From NCBI RefSeq assembly GCF_001659605.2, contig NC_035170.2, positions 12,442,502 to 12,506,501 on the forward strand: 64,000 nt of DNA, written 5' to 3'. The number at the start of each line of letters is the position of its first letter. Positions within the stretch are counted from its first letter, which is position 1. The stretch comes from Manihot esculenta (Eukaryota; Streptophyta; Magnoliopsida; Malpighiales; Euphorbiaceae). Below are positions 46,628 to 56,545 of this stretch, one piece after another. The position numbers and the translations under genes are program-made. The notes under the pieces are model-generated. The model searched no databases. It was not told the DNA's origin and was given only the letters and a program-made list of their open reading frames with translations.

Positions 46628-48909
46628 TGTAACAGCCCGGAAACCGGTACCCTCTTTGTAACGGCCCAAACTGCTCGGCACTAGGATCCAGATCGGCTTA
46701 AGGCCGCCGGGACCCGTAGTAAGCCTGCTATGAACTCTGTGTACCTGATAAAATCCCATACATGATCCAACTCGACTCCTAACTTTTCTTAAAACATTAC
46801 CAGACTTAACGTTAAAAACCACTCAGATATACAAATCTGAAATAGCCCTTAGGGCTAGCTGTAATACACCAGTGATACTCTACCAAGTAACCTCCATGCA
46901 CTATGCGCTGTGTCATAGAACCCACTCTGAAGGGTCAGCATATCATAAGTTAACTTGGCTACCATAGAGTCACAGGAATCAAACCTGGTCTTCTCTATTG
47001 GCCTCTCTATGGGTCACAGGAATCAAACCTGATCTTCCCTCTGCACTGGTCTTGGGTCAAGGGAATTAAACCCTGTCTTCCCTCACAGTTATAATTCACT
47101 GGGTTTTCGAAACACAACATGTATTAAGCCTGGTTTGACTCATTGCTCATCATGAAACTGAAAACAGGATACATGCATAGACAAGGGATAAAACATACTA
47201 TAGGCAAAGCACATACTAATCCATAAGCACCTTAACTGACCATCTATACATCTGTAATAAATATCTCTTTAGTTTACATCATGTCCATTACTCTATTACA
47301 CAAGCAATACTGTAGCCAATACCCTGCTGCTTCTAACCTTCCCAGCTAACCTTGTACCTGCAAAACTGGGATTAAGGGAAAGGGATGAGCTTCTAAAGCC
47401 CAGTGAGTAGAAACACTGAAAACAGTTCATTAAATACACTCTGTCATGAAATGCGTCACAACACAGACATTCCACATCTTGGATTAGACATGACCTCAAA
47501 ACTCCCTCGACGGGCTATTGATGTCGCCTTGGTCCAATCCTCATTATCAGTAAATAATGCAATGCACCATCTTCGTGATTCTAATGCAATCACCCTAATA
47601 TATATCATAGCATTCATGATGCATGAACTATGCTGAAAAGCATTTTGTTTCTTTAATAAAAGATTAAGTTTAGTTCTACTCACCTCGACTCCTCAAGCAG
47701 AAACCTGACTGACTCTGCAACTGCTAATCCTGACGACCTCCCTGAACTGTCGGGTCCAATCCTACACAAATGGACTCGAATGAGGTGTCAAACATACTCT
47801 TATCAACTCTTAACCAATCCCTCATAACCCCTTCTGAACCTCTAAAAACAATCACACAAAACATGCAAAAGAAGGCTGGACAGAACACATTCGGCGGCAG
47901 GTTCGGCGGCCGAATGTCCTGAACAGAGCCGAAACTCAAGTACCTTCGGCGGCCGAATATCCTCTTTTGGCGGCCGAACCCTTTCGGGGGCTACTTTCGG
48001 AAGCCGAATCCCCTAAACAGAGCCGAAGCTCAAGACATTCAGGGGTAAGCTGTGGCAGTCTAAGCCACCATGCAAGGGGTTCGGCGGCCGAATCCTTCTT
48101 CGGCTGCCGAACCTGAGTTCTTTAAGAACTCAGCGTCATCCGCAACCTAGCTCCTCCATCTTTTCCTCCTCTCTAACCATGCATAACTCCAAACCTCAAC
48201 TTACATATACTCAAGTATATGCTCCAAGGGGTCCAAAACTACCTATCAACCCCAACAATCAACACACATAACACATAATCATGCATAAACCATTAAAACA
48301 TTACAACTAAACCTATAAACATAACTCTACCCTTAACCTCTTAAAAAGCTATTAGAAATCATTAAAACAAGTATAAAGACTTCCCTTACCTCCTGAAATC
48401 AGAAGCTGGACAACCTGAACACCAAGCTATGCACCAACACCTCTTTTCCTTCACCAAAACACCAAAACTCTCTTCTTTTGTTTCAAAACGTTCTAAACAC
48501 TTTACCACCCTCAAACCTGTGCATGAGTGATTAAAAGTTTATAGATGAGTCATGGGAGACGTGGCATAACCTCTGGGAAACTTAGGAGGTAACATCTGTC
48601 CCAAAACAATGACTAAGGAGTGCCCACACATTGGCTGGCCAACTCAGCTTCGGCTGCCGAATCGCATGCAAAACCATGCTACTTTCGGGGGCCGAACATT
48701 GGGCACTTTCGGCGGCCGAACTTAACATTCGGGGGCCGAACATGACAGAAACTCCTTTGGCCATTTCTCCACAAAACTCAACTCTTTTCTGAAGCAAACC
48801 TTTTAAACACTTAAAAACATTTTAGAAAACCTTCACTCTTACCCGTTTAGAACCTCTGACATCCCTGAATTCCACCGGATGGTAAGAATTCCGATGCCTG
48901 ATCTAGCCG
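46628..48909 (-). repeat. K LTR (reverse), nearly complete
   Basis: About 2,282 bp. It begins tgtaacagcccggaaacc and lacks only the last ~8 bases (gtattaca) at 48,909, where S4 begins at a shared ccgg. It has a second tgtaacggccc at 46,656, a degenerate minisatellite region with three gtcaca/ggaatcaaacctg units near 46,970-47,080, and the conserved cgtgattctaatgc block near 47,571. No coding sequence is present. Confidence 0.82.
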
Positions 48910-49095
48910 GGCCCTGTTACCGCTCACAGCCCGTTACACCTCCTGGGGGCGGCCACTGTGAGCAGCTCTTAACATCCCTTCACCCTCACGGGTTCCAGGC
49001 AGGATTTGTCCCTCGGGGGAGCCAGTACGGCCCGCCCTAGCCCGAGTGGATTTGGCCCAATTCCTTCCTCTGGGAATTAGGTCGCCTCCCCCACT
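48910..49095 (-). mobile_element. SINE-like repeat S4 (reverse, truncated at both ends)
   Basis: It starts within ggccctgttacc (its terminal ~30 bp missing) and stops at cctcccccact. There it switches strand into S5 through the shared bases act. Confidence 0.78.
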
Positions 49096-49356
49096 CACTC
49101 TCACCAGACTATTCCCTTAAAGTGGGAGGTCAAGGGTTCGAGCAGTGGGGGAGGTGACCTAATTCCCAGAGGAAGGAATTGGGCCAAATCCACTCGGGCT
49201 AGGGCGGGCCGTACTGGCTCCCCCGAGGGACAAATCCTGCCTGGAACCCGTGAGGGTGAAGGGATGTTAAGAGCTGCTCACAGTGGCCGCCCCCAGGAGG
49301 TGTAACGGGCTGTGAGCGGTAACAGGGCCGGTCGTACGGGGCCGGGCTGTTACATA
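49096..49356 (+). mobile_element. SINE-like repeat S5 (forward)
   Basis: Starts at cactctcacc, so the first ~17 bp are missing, and runs to the full 3' end gctgttacat. First of three tandem forward copies. Confidence 0.78.
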
Positions 49357-49363
49357 ATAGAAG

Positions 49364-49640
49364 AATTGGTACTCACTCTCACCAGACTATTCCCTTAAAG
49401 TGGGAGGTCAAGGGTTCGAGCAGTGGGGGAGGCGACCTAATTCCCAGAGGAAGGAATTGGGCCAAATCCACTCGGGCTAGGGCGGGCCGTACTGGCTCCC
49501 CCGAGGGACAAATCCTGCCTGGAACCCGTGAGGGTGAAGGGATGTTAAGAGCTGCTCACAGTGGCCGCCCCCAGGAGGTGTAACGGGCTGTGAGCGGTAA
49601 CAGGGCCGGTCGTGCGGGGCCGGGCTGTTACATAAAAAAT
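49364..49640 (+). mobile_element. SINE-like repeat S6 (forward)
   Basis: Separated from S5 by aatagaag and from S7 by tagaag. The shared tagaag before each copy looks like a target duplication or a tandem-amplification joint. One base differs in gtcgtgcgggg. Confidence 0.78.
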
Positions 49641-49646
49641 TAGAAG

Positions 49647-49924
49647 AATTGGTACTCACTCTCACCAGACTATTCCCTTAAAGTGGGAGGTCAAGGGTTC
49701 GAGCAGTGGGGGAGGCGACCTAATTCCCAGAGGAAGGAATTGGGCCAAATCCACTCGGGCTAGGGCGGGCCGTACTGGCTCCCCCGAGGGACAAATCCTG
49801 CCTGGAACCCGTGAGGGTGAAGGGATGTTAAGAGCTGCTCACAGTGGCCGCCCCCAGGAGGTGTAACGGGCTGTGAGCGGTAACAGGGCCGGTCGTACGG
49901 GGCCGGGCTGTTACATAAAAAGGC
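49647..49924 (+). mobile_element. SINE-like repeat S7 (forward)
   Basis: Full 3' end with ttacataaaaaggc, joined head-to-head to S8 at GGCGCC exactly as S2 is joined to S3. Confidence 0.8.
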
Positions 49925-50208
49925 GCCTTTTTATGTAACAGCCCGGCCCCGTACGACTGGCCCTGTTACCGCTCACAGCCCGTTACACCTCCTGGGGGCG
50001 GCCACTGTGAGCAGCTCTTAACATCCCTTCACCCTCACGGGTTCCAGGCAGGATTTGTCCCTCGGGGGAGCCAGTACGGCCCGCCCTAGCCCGAGTGGAT
50101 TTGGCCCAATTCCTTCCTCTGGGAATTAGGTCGCCTCCCCCACTGCTCGAACCCTTGACCTCCCACTTTAAGGGAATAGTCTGGTGAGAGTGAGTACCAA
50201 TTGTTCCA
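49925..50208 (-). mobile_element. SINE-like repeat S8 (reverse)
   Basis: Complete mirror copy of S7, ending gtaccaattgttcca, immediately followed by S9. Confidence 0.8.
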
Positions 50209-50209
50209 A

Positions 50210-50486
50210 TGGCACAATTGGTACTCACTCTCACCAGACTATTCCCTTAAAGTGGGAGGTCAAGGGTTCGAGCAGTGGGGGAGGCGACCTAATTCCCAGA
50301 GGAAGGAATTGGGCCAAATCCACTCGGGCTAGGGCGGGCCGTACTGGCTCCCCCGAGGGACAAATCCTGCCTGGAACCCGTGAGGGTGAAGGGATGTTAA
50401 GAGCTGCTCACAGTGGCCGGCCCCAGGAGGTGTAACGGGCTGTGAGCGGTAACAGGGCCGGTCGTACGGGGCCGGGCTCTTACATA
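50210..50486 (+). mobile_element. SINE-like repeat S9 (forward)
   Basis: Complete from tggcacaattgg. The 3' end reads gggctcttacat, one change from consensus. It is joined head-to-head to S10 without the GGCGCC centre. Confidence 0.8.
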
Positions 50487-50758
50487 AACAGCCCGGCCCC
50501 GTACGACCGGCCCTGTTACCGCTCACAGCCCGTTACACCTCCTGGGGGCGGCCACTGTGAGCAGCTCTTAACATCCCTTCACCCTCACGGATTCCAGGCA
50601 GGATTTGTCCCTCGGGGGAGCCAGTACGGCCCGCCCTAGCCCGAGTGGATTTGGCCCAATTCCTTCCTCTGGGAATTAGGTCGCCTCCCCCACTGCTCGA
50701 ACCCTTGACCTCCCACTTTAAGGGAATAGTCTGGTGAGAGTGAGTACCAATTGTTCCA
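50487..50758 (-). mobile_element. SINE-like repeat S10 (reverse)
   Basis: Ends caattgttccat, then LTR J sequence starts (ttcattcggccg). With S11 it forms an inverted pair bracketing the flipped J LTR piece. Confidence 0.8.
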
Positions 50759-52225
50759 TTCATTCGGCCGCCGAACCTCCTGCATGGTAGCCTTGACTGC
50801 CAGAGCTTGCCCCGAGTGTTTTTGCATGTTCGGCTCTGTCTGGGGGATTCGGCCGCCGAAGGTGCCGCCGAAGGTTAGAGACTTTCGTCTCTGGAGTGCC
50901 TTGTGGCCTCCGAAGCTTGCCCCCGAAAGGGTTCGGCCGCCGAAGATTGAGATTCGGCCGCCGAAGGTGCTTGAGTTCCGTCTCTGGAGAGGACATTCGG
51001 CCGCCGAACCTGCCGCCGAAAATGTCCTGTCCAGCTTTCTTTTGCATGCTTTGCATGGCTAGTTGAGTAAGGTTAAGGGGATTCTTGGGAAAGGTTAAGT
51101 GAGTTGTTCATACGCTAGTTTGGTCCCTCATGTGAGTCTATCTGTATAGGTACAGACCAGAGGTACCAGAGAGAGCAGCAGTGAGTACTGCTCCAGAGTT
51201 TTCAGAGCCTGCAGAGTCAGTCAGTCCAGATAGCCAGAGGTGAGTGGAACTAAACTTAATGCTTTTGAATTGATCAAAGACATGTTTTAGCATATCTCAT
51301 GCATCATGATTATACAATAAGTTGATTGCATTAGTATCCACGAATATGTTGCATTGCATTGTTATATGTTGATGTGGGTAAATGCTGAATGATCCCATAG
51401 TCACAGACAGGAAGACCAGGAGCCTTTGACTACGCCCTGGCAAGTATAGCAAAGACCAGGAGCCTTTGACTACGCCCTGGCAGGTATATAGTAAAGTCCA
51501 GGAGCCTTTGACTACGCCCTGGCAATGGTAAGTACCATGGTGTTGTATACACATATACATATATGACAGGAAGTCCAGGAGCCTCTGACTACGCCCTGGC
51601 ACAGAGTTACTGGGACTATGTGGTGACAGGTTTACTCGTGATGTGAAATGTTTGTGTTGTGACGCATTCCATGAGATCATATTTTACTGAGATGTTTTAC
51701 TGTTCTACTCACTGGGCTATAGAGCTCATCCCACTCCCTTAACCCCAGTTTTGCAGGTTCAGTGTACAGTGTACAGGGACAGTCCAGCAGAGGTCAGAGA
51801 AAGAGTAAAGAGAAATGTAATAGTAAAAAGTGGACATGTAATGTTAAAGAAATGTAATAGTTATAGTTGTGCTTGACTTAGTCGTTTGTGTAGTAAATCC
51901 ATGGTTATGTACATGATCGATATATGTATATGTTTTATTGTATGTGAAAAACCAGGCTTAACAGGTATGAATGAACCCATCTAGAGCAAGCTCTAGTCAG
52001 GGGTACAGAGTACAAGAGTACAGAGTACAGAGATAGTGCATGCACAGGTTAAGCCTTGGTTCAGCAAAGAGTTTTTTTATTCTCACAGAAAATGTATGAT
52101 CATGTATGAGATTTACAGGTACACAGAGAGTATAGCAGGCTTGCTACGGGTTCTGGCGGCCTTAAGCCGACCTGAATCCTAGCGCCGGTGACGGTCCATT
52201 TTGGGGTCGTTACAGATTGGTATCA
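50759..52225 (+). repeat. Inverted J 5' LTR piece with partial primer-binding site
   Basis: 50,759-52,214 is the last 1,456 bp of a B-subfamily LTR in forward orientation, ending ggggtcgttaca. gattggtatca follows, the first 8 bases of the iMet primer site, so this was a 5' LTR. It is the exact-length reverse complement of 42,078-43,533. Four minisatellite units lie at 51,412-51,600. The sequence switches to S11 at a shared tca. Confidence 0.9.
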
Positions 52226-52476
52226 CCAGACTATTCCCTTAAAGTGGGAGGTCAAGGGTTCGAGCAGTGGGGGAGGCGACCTAATTCCCAGAGGAAGGAA
52301 TTGGGCCAAATCCACTCGGGCTAGGGAGGACCGTACTGGCTCCCCCGAGGGACAAATCCTGCCTGGAACCCGTGAGGGTGAAGGGATGTTAAGAGCTGCT
52401 CACAGTGGCCGCCCCCAGGAGGTGTAACGGGCTGTGAGCGGTAACAGGGCCGGTCGTACGGGGCTGGGCTGTTACA
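52226..52476 (+). mobile_element. SINE-like repeat S11 (forward, 5'-truncated)
   Basis: Starts at caccagactattccc and ends gggctgttaca exactly at the target duplication gtttt. The taaaaa tail seen in other copies is absent. Confidence 0.78.
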
Positions 52477-53854
52477 GTTTTAATGTATTTTATGGTTTTA
52501 ATCAAGTAAGAAATGAGTTTTTGCATGAAAATAATCTTGGAGGAAGACCCAGGTTCGGCCGCCGAACGTGCATGCACTTCGGGTGTGCCTTAGGCCCCCG
52601 AAACCATGAGTGAGGGAAGTCTAGGTTCGGCCGCAGAACCTTATGTTCGGTCGCCGAACATGGCATGCATGCGGGGGCACGTTCGGCTCCCGAATGTGGC
52701 TTGGCCAGCCACTTATAAAGGGGTCCCTTAGCCGAAATGGGCGAGCTTTTCTCCCCATTTTCGGCCAAGGTGAGCCCTCTGCCATCCCTCACCAATTTTT
52801 GAGCTCTTCCTTCAAATCTTTCACGATTTTCACAAGTTTTCACTTTGTTTTGAAGATTTTCGAGTATAAAGCAAGTTTTGGAGCTTTTGAAGTTCAAGAA
52901 ACTCAATCTCTCCCATCTCCGAGCTAGGGTCGTTTTCCTCTCGATCTTCAAGAGGTAAGGGCCGATCTTGAGCTCACTGTATGTTTTAAACAAGTTTTAA
53001 GTTGATCTATGGGGTAGAAATGCATGTTAAGGTTTTGGTTGGTTTTATGGGTTATGTTAAGTTTTTGAGCAATGTATGATGTTTGTGGTTGCTTGATGTG
53101 TTGTAGTTGAGGTTTAAGATAGTTTGAAGCCCCTAGGAGCTTGTATGCTTGAGTATGCATGTTGTAGATTAGGTTTGTGCATGTTTGAAAGGTTTGGGAG
53201 GCGTTTGTGCATGTTGGAGTTGAGTTTCTGCCACTTTGGAGAAACTCAGGTTCAGCCGCCGAATGGACTTTCGGCCACCGAACCCGCTTGTGGAGGCAGC
53301 CTTCGGCTGCCGAAGCCTGCCCCCGAAAGAGGACTTTCGTCTCTGGAGGGCAGTTTCGGCCGCCGAAAGTGCCACCAAACATGCATGAGTTTCGTCTCTG
53401 TCTGGGAGTTTCGGCCGCCGAACCTGCCTGACTTTCGGCTTTGGAGGGACTTTCGGCCGCCGAACCTGCCGCCGAAAGTGCCCTGTCCAGCCATTTCTTG
53501 CATGTTTTCTATGATTGTTTTGAGGTGTTTTAGGGGGTTTTTGGGGGATGTTTTAGAGTTATGTTTATGTATGTTTGGTCCCTCATCTGAGTCCACTTGT
53601 GTAGGTTCGGACCCGAGGAACCGAGGAGGTCAGCAGTGCTAGCTGCTTCAGAGTCCTTAGAGCATCAGCCAGAGGTGAGTGGAACAGAACTATGCTTTAA
53701 AATTTAATAAAATGTTTAGCATGATCCATGCATCATAAATGCTATGTTTATGTAGGTTGTATTGCATTAGTAATCACGAATATGATGCATTGCATTTTTA
53801 CTGTTGATGTGGATGGATGTTGGATGACCCACTAGCTCTCAGTATGTAACCTAT

Positions 53855-53932
53855 GAAGTCCAGGGCTGCCCATGCCACGCGTCCTGGCACCATGTTATGA
53901 AGTCCCGGGCTGCCCATGGCACGCGTCCGGGC
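53855..53932 (+). repeat. LTR L minisatellite: two units with a compensatory change
   Basis: Unit 1 (53,855-53,888) has ends CCAGG and CCTGG. Unit 2 (53,899-53,932) has CCCGG and CCGGG. The A-T pair of the stem is replaced by C-G on both sides, so pairing is kept. Confidence 0.85.
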
Positions 53933-53984
53933 AAATGCATGATTGTTTAAGGAAATGAGAGTTATTGGTGACAAGTTCGTCCTT

Positions 53985-56284
53985 TGTAATACCCGGCTGG
54001 ACTCCGGTATCAGAATTCCTACCGTCCGGTGGAATCTCGGATGTCGGAGACCTCTAGAAGAGTAACCATGTTTTCATGAAATATTTTAATGTTTTTGATG
54101 ATTTTAAGTAAAGAGGAAATGAGTTTTTGAATGAAAATAATCTTGGAGGAAAACCCAGGTTCGGCCGCCGAACCTCAAGTTCGGCCGCCGAACATGCAGG
54201 CATTTCGGGTGTGCCTTAGGCCCCCGAAGGCATAAGTGAGGGAAGTCCAGGTTCGGCCGCCGAACATGGCATGCATGCGTAGGCACGTTCGGCCCCCAAA
54301 CGTGGCCTGGCCAGCCACTATAAAAGGGTCCCTTAGCCGAAAACGGGCGAGTTTTTCTCCCCATTGTCGGCCAAGGTGAGCTCTCCGCCGTTCCTCACCA
54401 ATCCTTGAGTTTTTCCTTCAAATCTTTCAAGATTTTCACCTATTTTAACTTTGTTTTGAAGATTTGAGCTTTTGAGCAAAGTTTTGGAGCTTAGAGGTTC
54501 AAGAACCCACTCTCTCCCACCTCCGAGTTTTAGGTCGTCTCTCTCGATCTTCAAGAGGTAAGAGCCGATCTTAAGCTCATTGCATGTTTAAAGTTAGTTT
54601 TATGAAGATCTTTGGGGTAGAATGCATGTTTAGCTTATTGTTAGGTTTTTGAGTTTATGTTATGTCTTGAGCAATGTATGTTGGATTTGTGTTGCTTGAT
54701 GTGTTGTAGTTGGGGTTTAAGGTAGTTTGAGACCCCTAGGAGCTTGTATGCATGTTTTGGTTGAGCTAAATGCATGTTGGTTTGAGTTTGGAGGCATTTG
54801 TGCATGTTTGAACCAAGTTTCTGCCCTTTGGGAGAAACCAGGTTCGGCAGCCGAAGGGACTTTCGGCCGCCGAACCCTCTTGTGGAGGCAGCCTTCGGCT
54901 GCCAAAGCTTGCCCCCGAAAGGAGACTTTCATCTCTGTCTGGGAGTTTCGGCCGCCGAAGGTGCCGCCGAACATGCATGAGTTTCGCCTCTGTCTAGGAG
55001 TTTCGGCCGCCGAAAATGCCGCTGAACCTGCCTGACTTTCGGCTCTGGAGGGACTTTCGGCCACCGAACCTGCCGCCGAAAGTGCCATGTTCAGCCTTCT
55101 TTTGCATGTTTTGCATGATTGTTTCATGATGTTCTAGGGGGTTTTGGGGGAGTAGTTTAGAGTTATGTTCATGTATGGTTGGTCCCTCATTTGAGTCCAT
55201 CTGTGTAGGTTCGGACCCGAGGAACCGAGGACCCCAGCAGTGAGTTCAGCTGCTTCTGAGTCAGTAGAGCTTCAGCCAGAGGTGAGTGGAATAACTCTTA
55301 TGCTTTTAAATAAATAAACCAATTTTAGCATGATTCACTCATCATGAATGCCATGAGAAATAATAGGGTGCTTGCATTAGAACTCACGAATATGCTGCAT
55401 TGCATAATATGTTGATGATGCGGATGAATGTTGAATGATCCTTTAGTCCTCATAGGTTTTGATATGATGATGATACAATACGGAAGACCAGTGAGGCCCA
55501 TTCTACGCCCCTGGCACTATGTAAGAGAAAGACCAGTGAGGCCCATTCTACGCCCCTGGCATTATGGAATGTTATGTTATGTTATGTTATGTAAGAGAAA
55601 GACCAGTGAGGCCCATTCTACACCCCTGGCACAGTTGGACCATGTAGAGGACTATTGGTGACAAATTCATCCTTGATGTGATTAGCTGTGATGTGATGCA
55701 TTTCATGTTATCATATATTTTAAATGTTTTATTATTCTGCTCACTGGGCGTTATAGCTCACCCCTCTCCCTTAACCCCCAGGCTTGCAGGTACAGGGTAG
55801 ACCAGGAGGTCAGCAAGAGTAATGAAGTCTTATGCATGTAATAGCTAGAATGTGGACATGACAAATTGTAGAATGATGTAATGTAAAAGTACAGTATAGA
55901 TATATTATGAAATGATGTTTAAGGATGTTAGAAGTGTGCTTGACCATAGTTTATTGTAATCCCTTTTTAATACATGATCTTAGATGTTTTATACTGCTTA
56001 TGTAAACCAACTCAACACATGTTATGCCACCCATTGGGGGCATTGATGAGATCCCATAGAGGGGTCAAGTTTATGATTATGGCTATGTTCAGTGCATGCA
56101 CAGGTTGAGTTTGGTGTATGAGAGAATGATTGAAAGAAAAGTTTTAATTTTTATGTATGATTGTTGATCATGTATGGGATTAATCAGGTTCACAGGATGT
56201 ATGTTAGGCTTGCTACGGGTCCCGGCGGCCTTAAGTCGACCCGGATCCTAGCGCCGGTAGCGGTCCGATTTTCGGGTCGTTACA
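53985..56284 (+). repeat. Element M 5' LTR
   Basis: 2,300 bp. TATA-like tataaaa is at 54,319. Donor-like tcaagaggtaag is near 54,551. The intron-like block is 55,282-55,789 (gtgagt to ggcttgcag). The minisatellite at about 55,481-55,630 has three units of gaccagtgaggcccattc...ctggca. Palindrome clusters are at 54,158-54,300 and 54,840-55,080. Confidence 0.92.
55282..55789 (+). other. Candidate leader intron inside LTR M
   Basis: Donor-like ccagag/gtgagt at 55,282. Acceptor ccccaggcttgcag ends at 55,789 after a long pyrimidine-rich run, with ctgctcac as a possible branch site. It is 508 bp, against 517 bp in LTR B. Inferred from sequence. Confidence 0.45.
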
Positions 56285-56287
56285 GAA

Positions 56288-56299
56288 TGGTATCAGAGC
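56288..56299 (+). promoter_or_regulatory. Element M primer-binding site (tRNA-iMet)
   Basis: TGGTATCAGAGC, three bases after the 5' LTR. Confidence 0.95.
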
Positions 56300-56473
56300 C
56301 CTAGGTTCATATGGTCGGACCTAGAGTGTCGGGCTCATAGATGTTATAAAAGGTCAAGCACAATAGGAAGATCATGTCCACTAGGATAGGATGTGGAGTC
56401 CTGTCTTGCATGATGATGTGAAATGCCATGATTATATGCATGTGCATTAATGATATGTGAGGTATGTGATGAG

Positions 56474-56537
56474 GGTTCATGTGTGCCCACATGAACCATA
56501 TGATGCTAATGTTTATGTGACGTGTGCTGCCTTTCAG
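56474..56537 (+). promoter_or_regulatory. Element M leader hairpin, branch-site-like motif and splice acceptor
   Basis: The 10-bp stem ggttcatgtg/cacatgaacc with loop tgcc is at 56,474-56,497. It is followed by tgctaat (A about 31 bases before the acceptor) and gctgcctttcag ending at 56,537, nine bases before the gag ATG. The order is the same in F and G. Confidence 0.55.
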
Positions 56538-56545
56538 AAAACAGG

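Larger units (their letters stand above)
42078..52476 (-). mobile_element. J complex: rearranged gypsy element with SINE-like array
   Basis: A 10,399-bp insertion flanked by gtttt (42,073-42,077 and 52,477-52,481). In order it holds: J 3' LTR (reverse), J integrase (reverse), a K LTR fragment (forward), SINE-like copies S2 and S3, a K LTR (reverse), copies S4-S10, a forward 1,456-bp piece of J LTR with part of its primer site, and S11. The left end is a true LTR terminus (tgtaacgacccc). The right end (ctgttaca) is also TG/CA-type. I read it as one J insertion later invaded and scrambled at the SINE-like copies. Confidence 0.75.

Noticed and set aside
46628..46660. A separate tiny LTR between the two tgtaac motifs at 46,628 and 46,656
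   Set aside because: Only 28 bp apart and best explained as variation inside the LTR K end.
49477..50827. Repeated 60-83-codon open frames in the SINE-like array
   Set aside because: They read through GC-rich non-coding repeats on both strands, and the same peptide recurs only because the repeat recurs.
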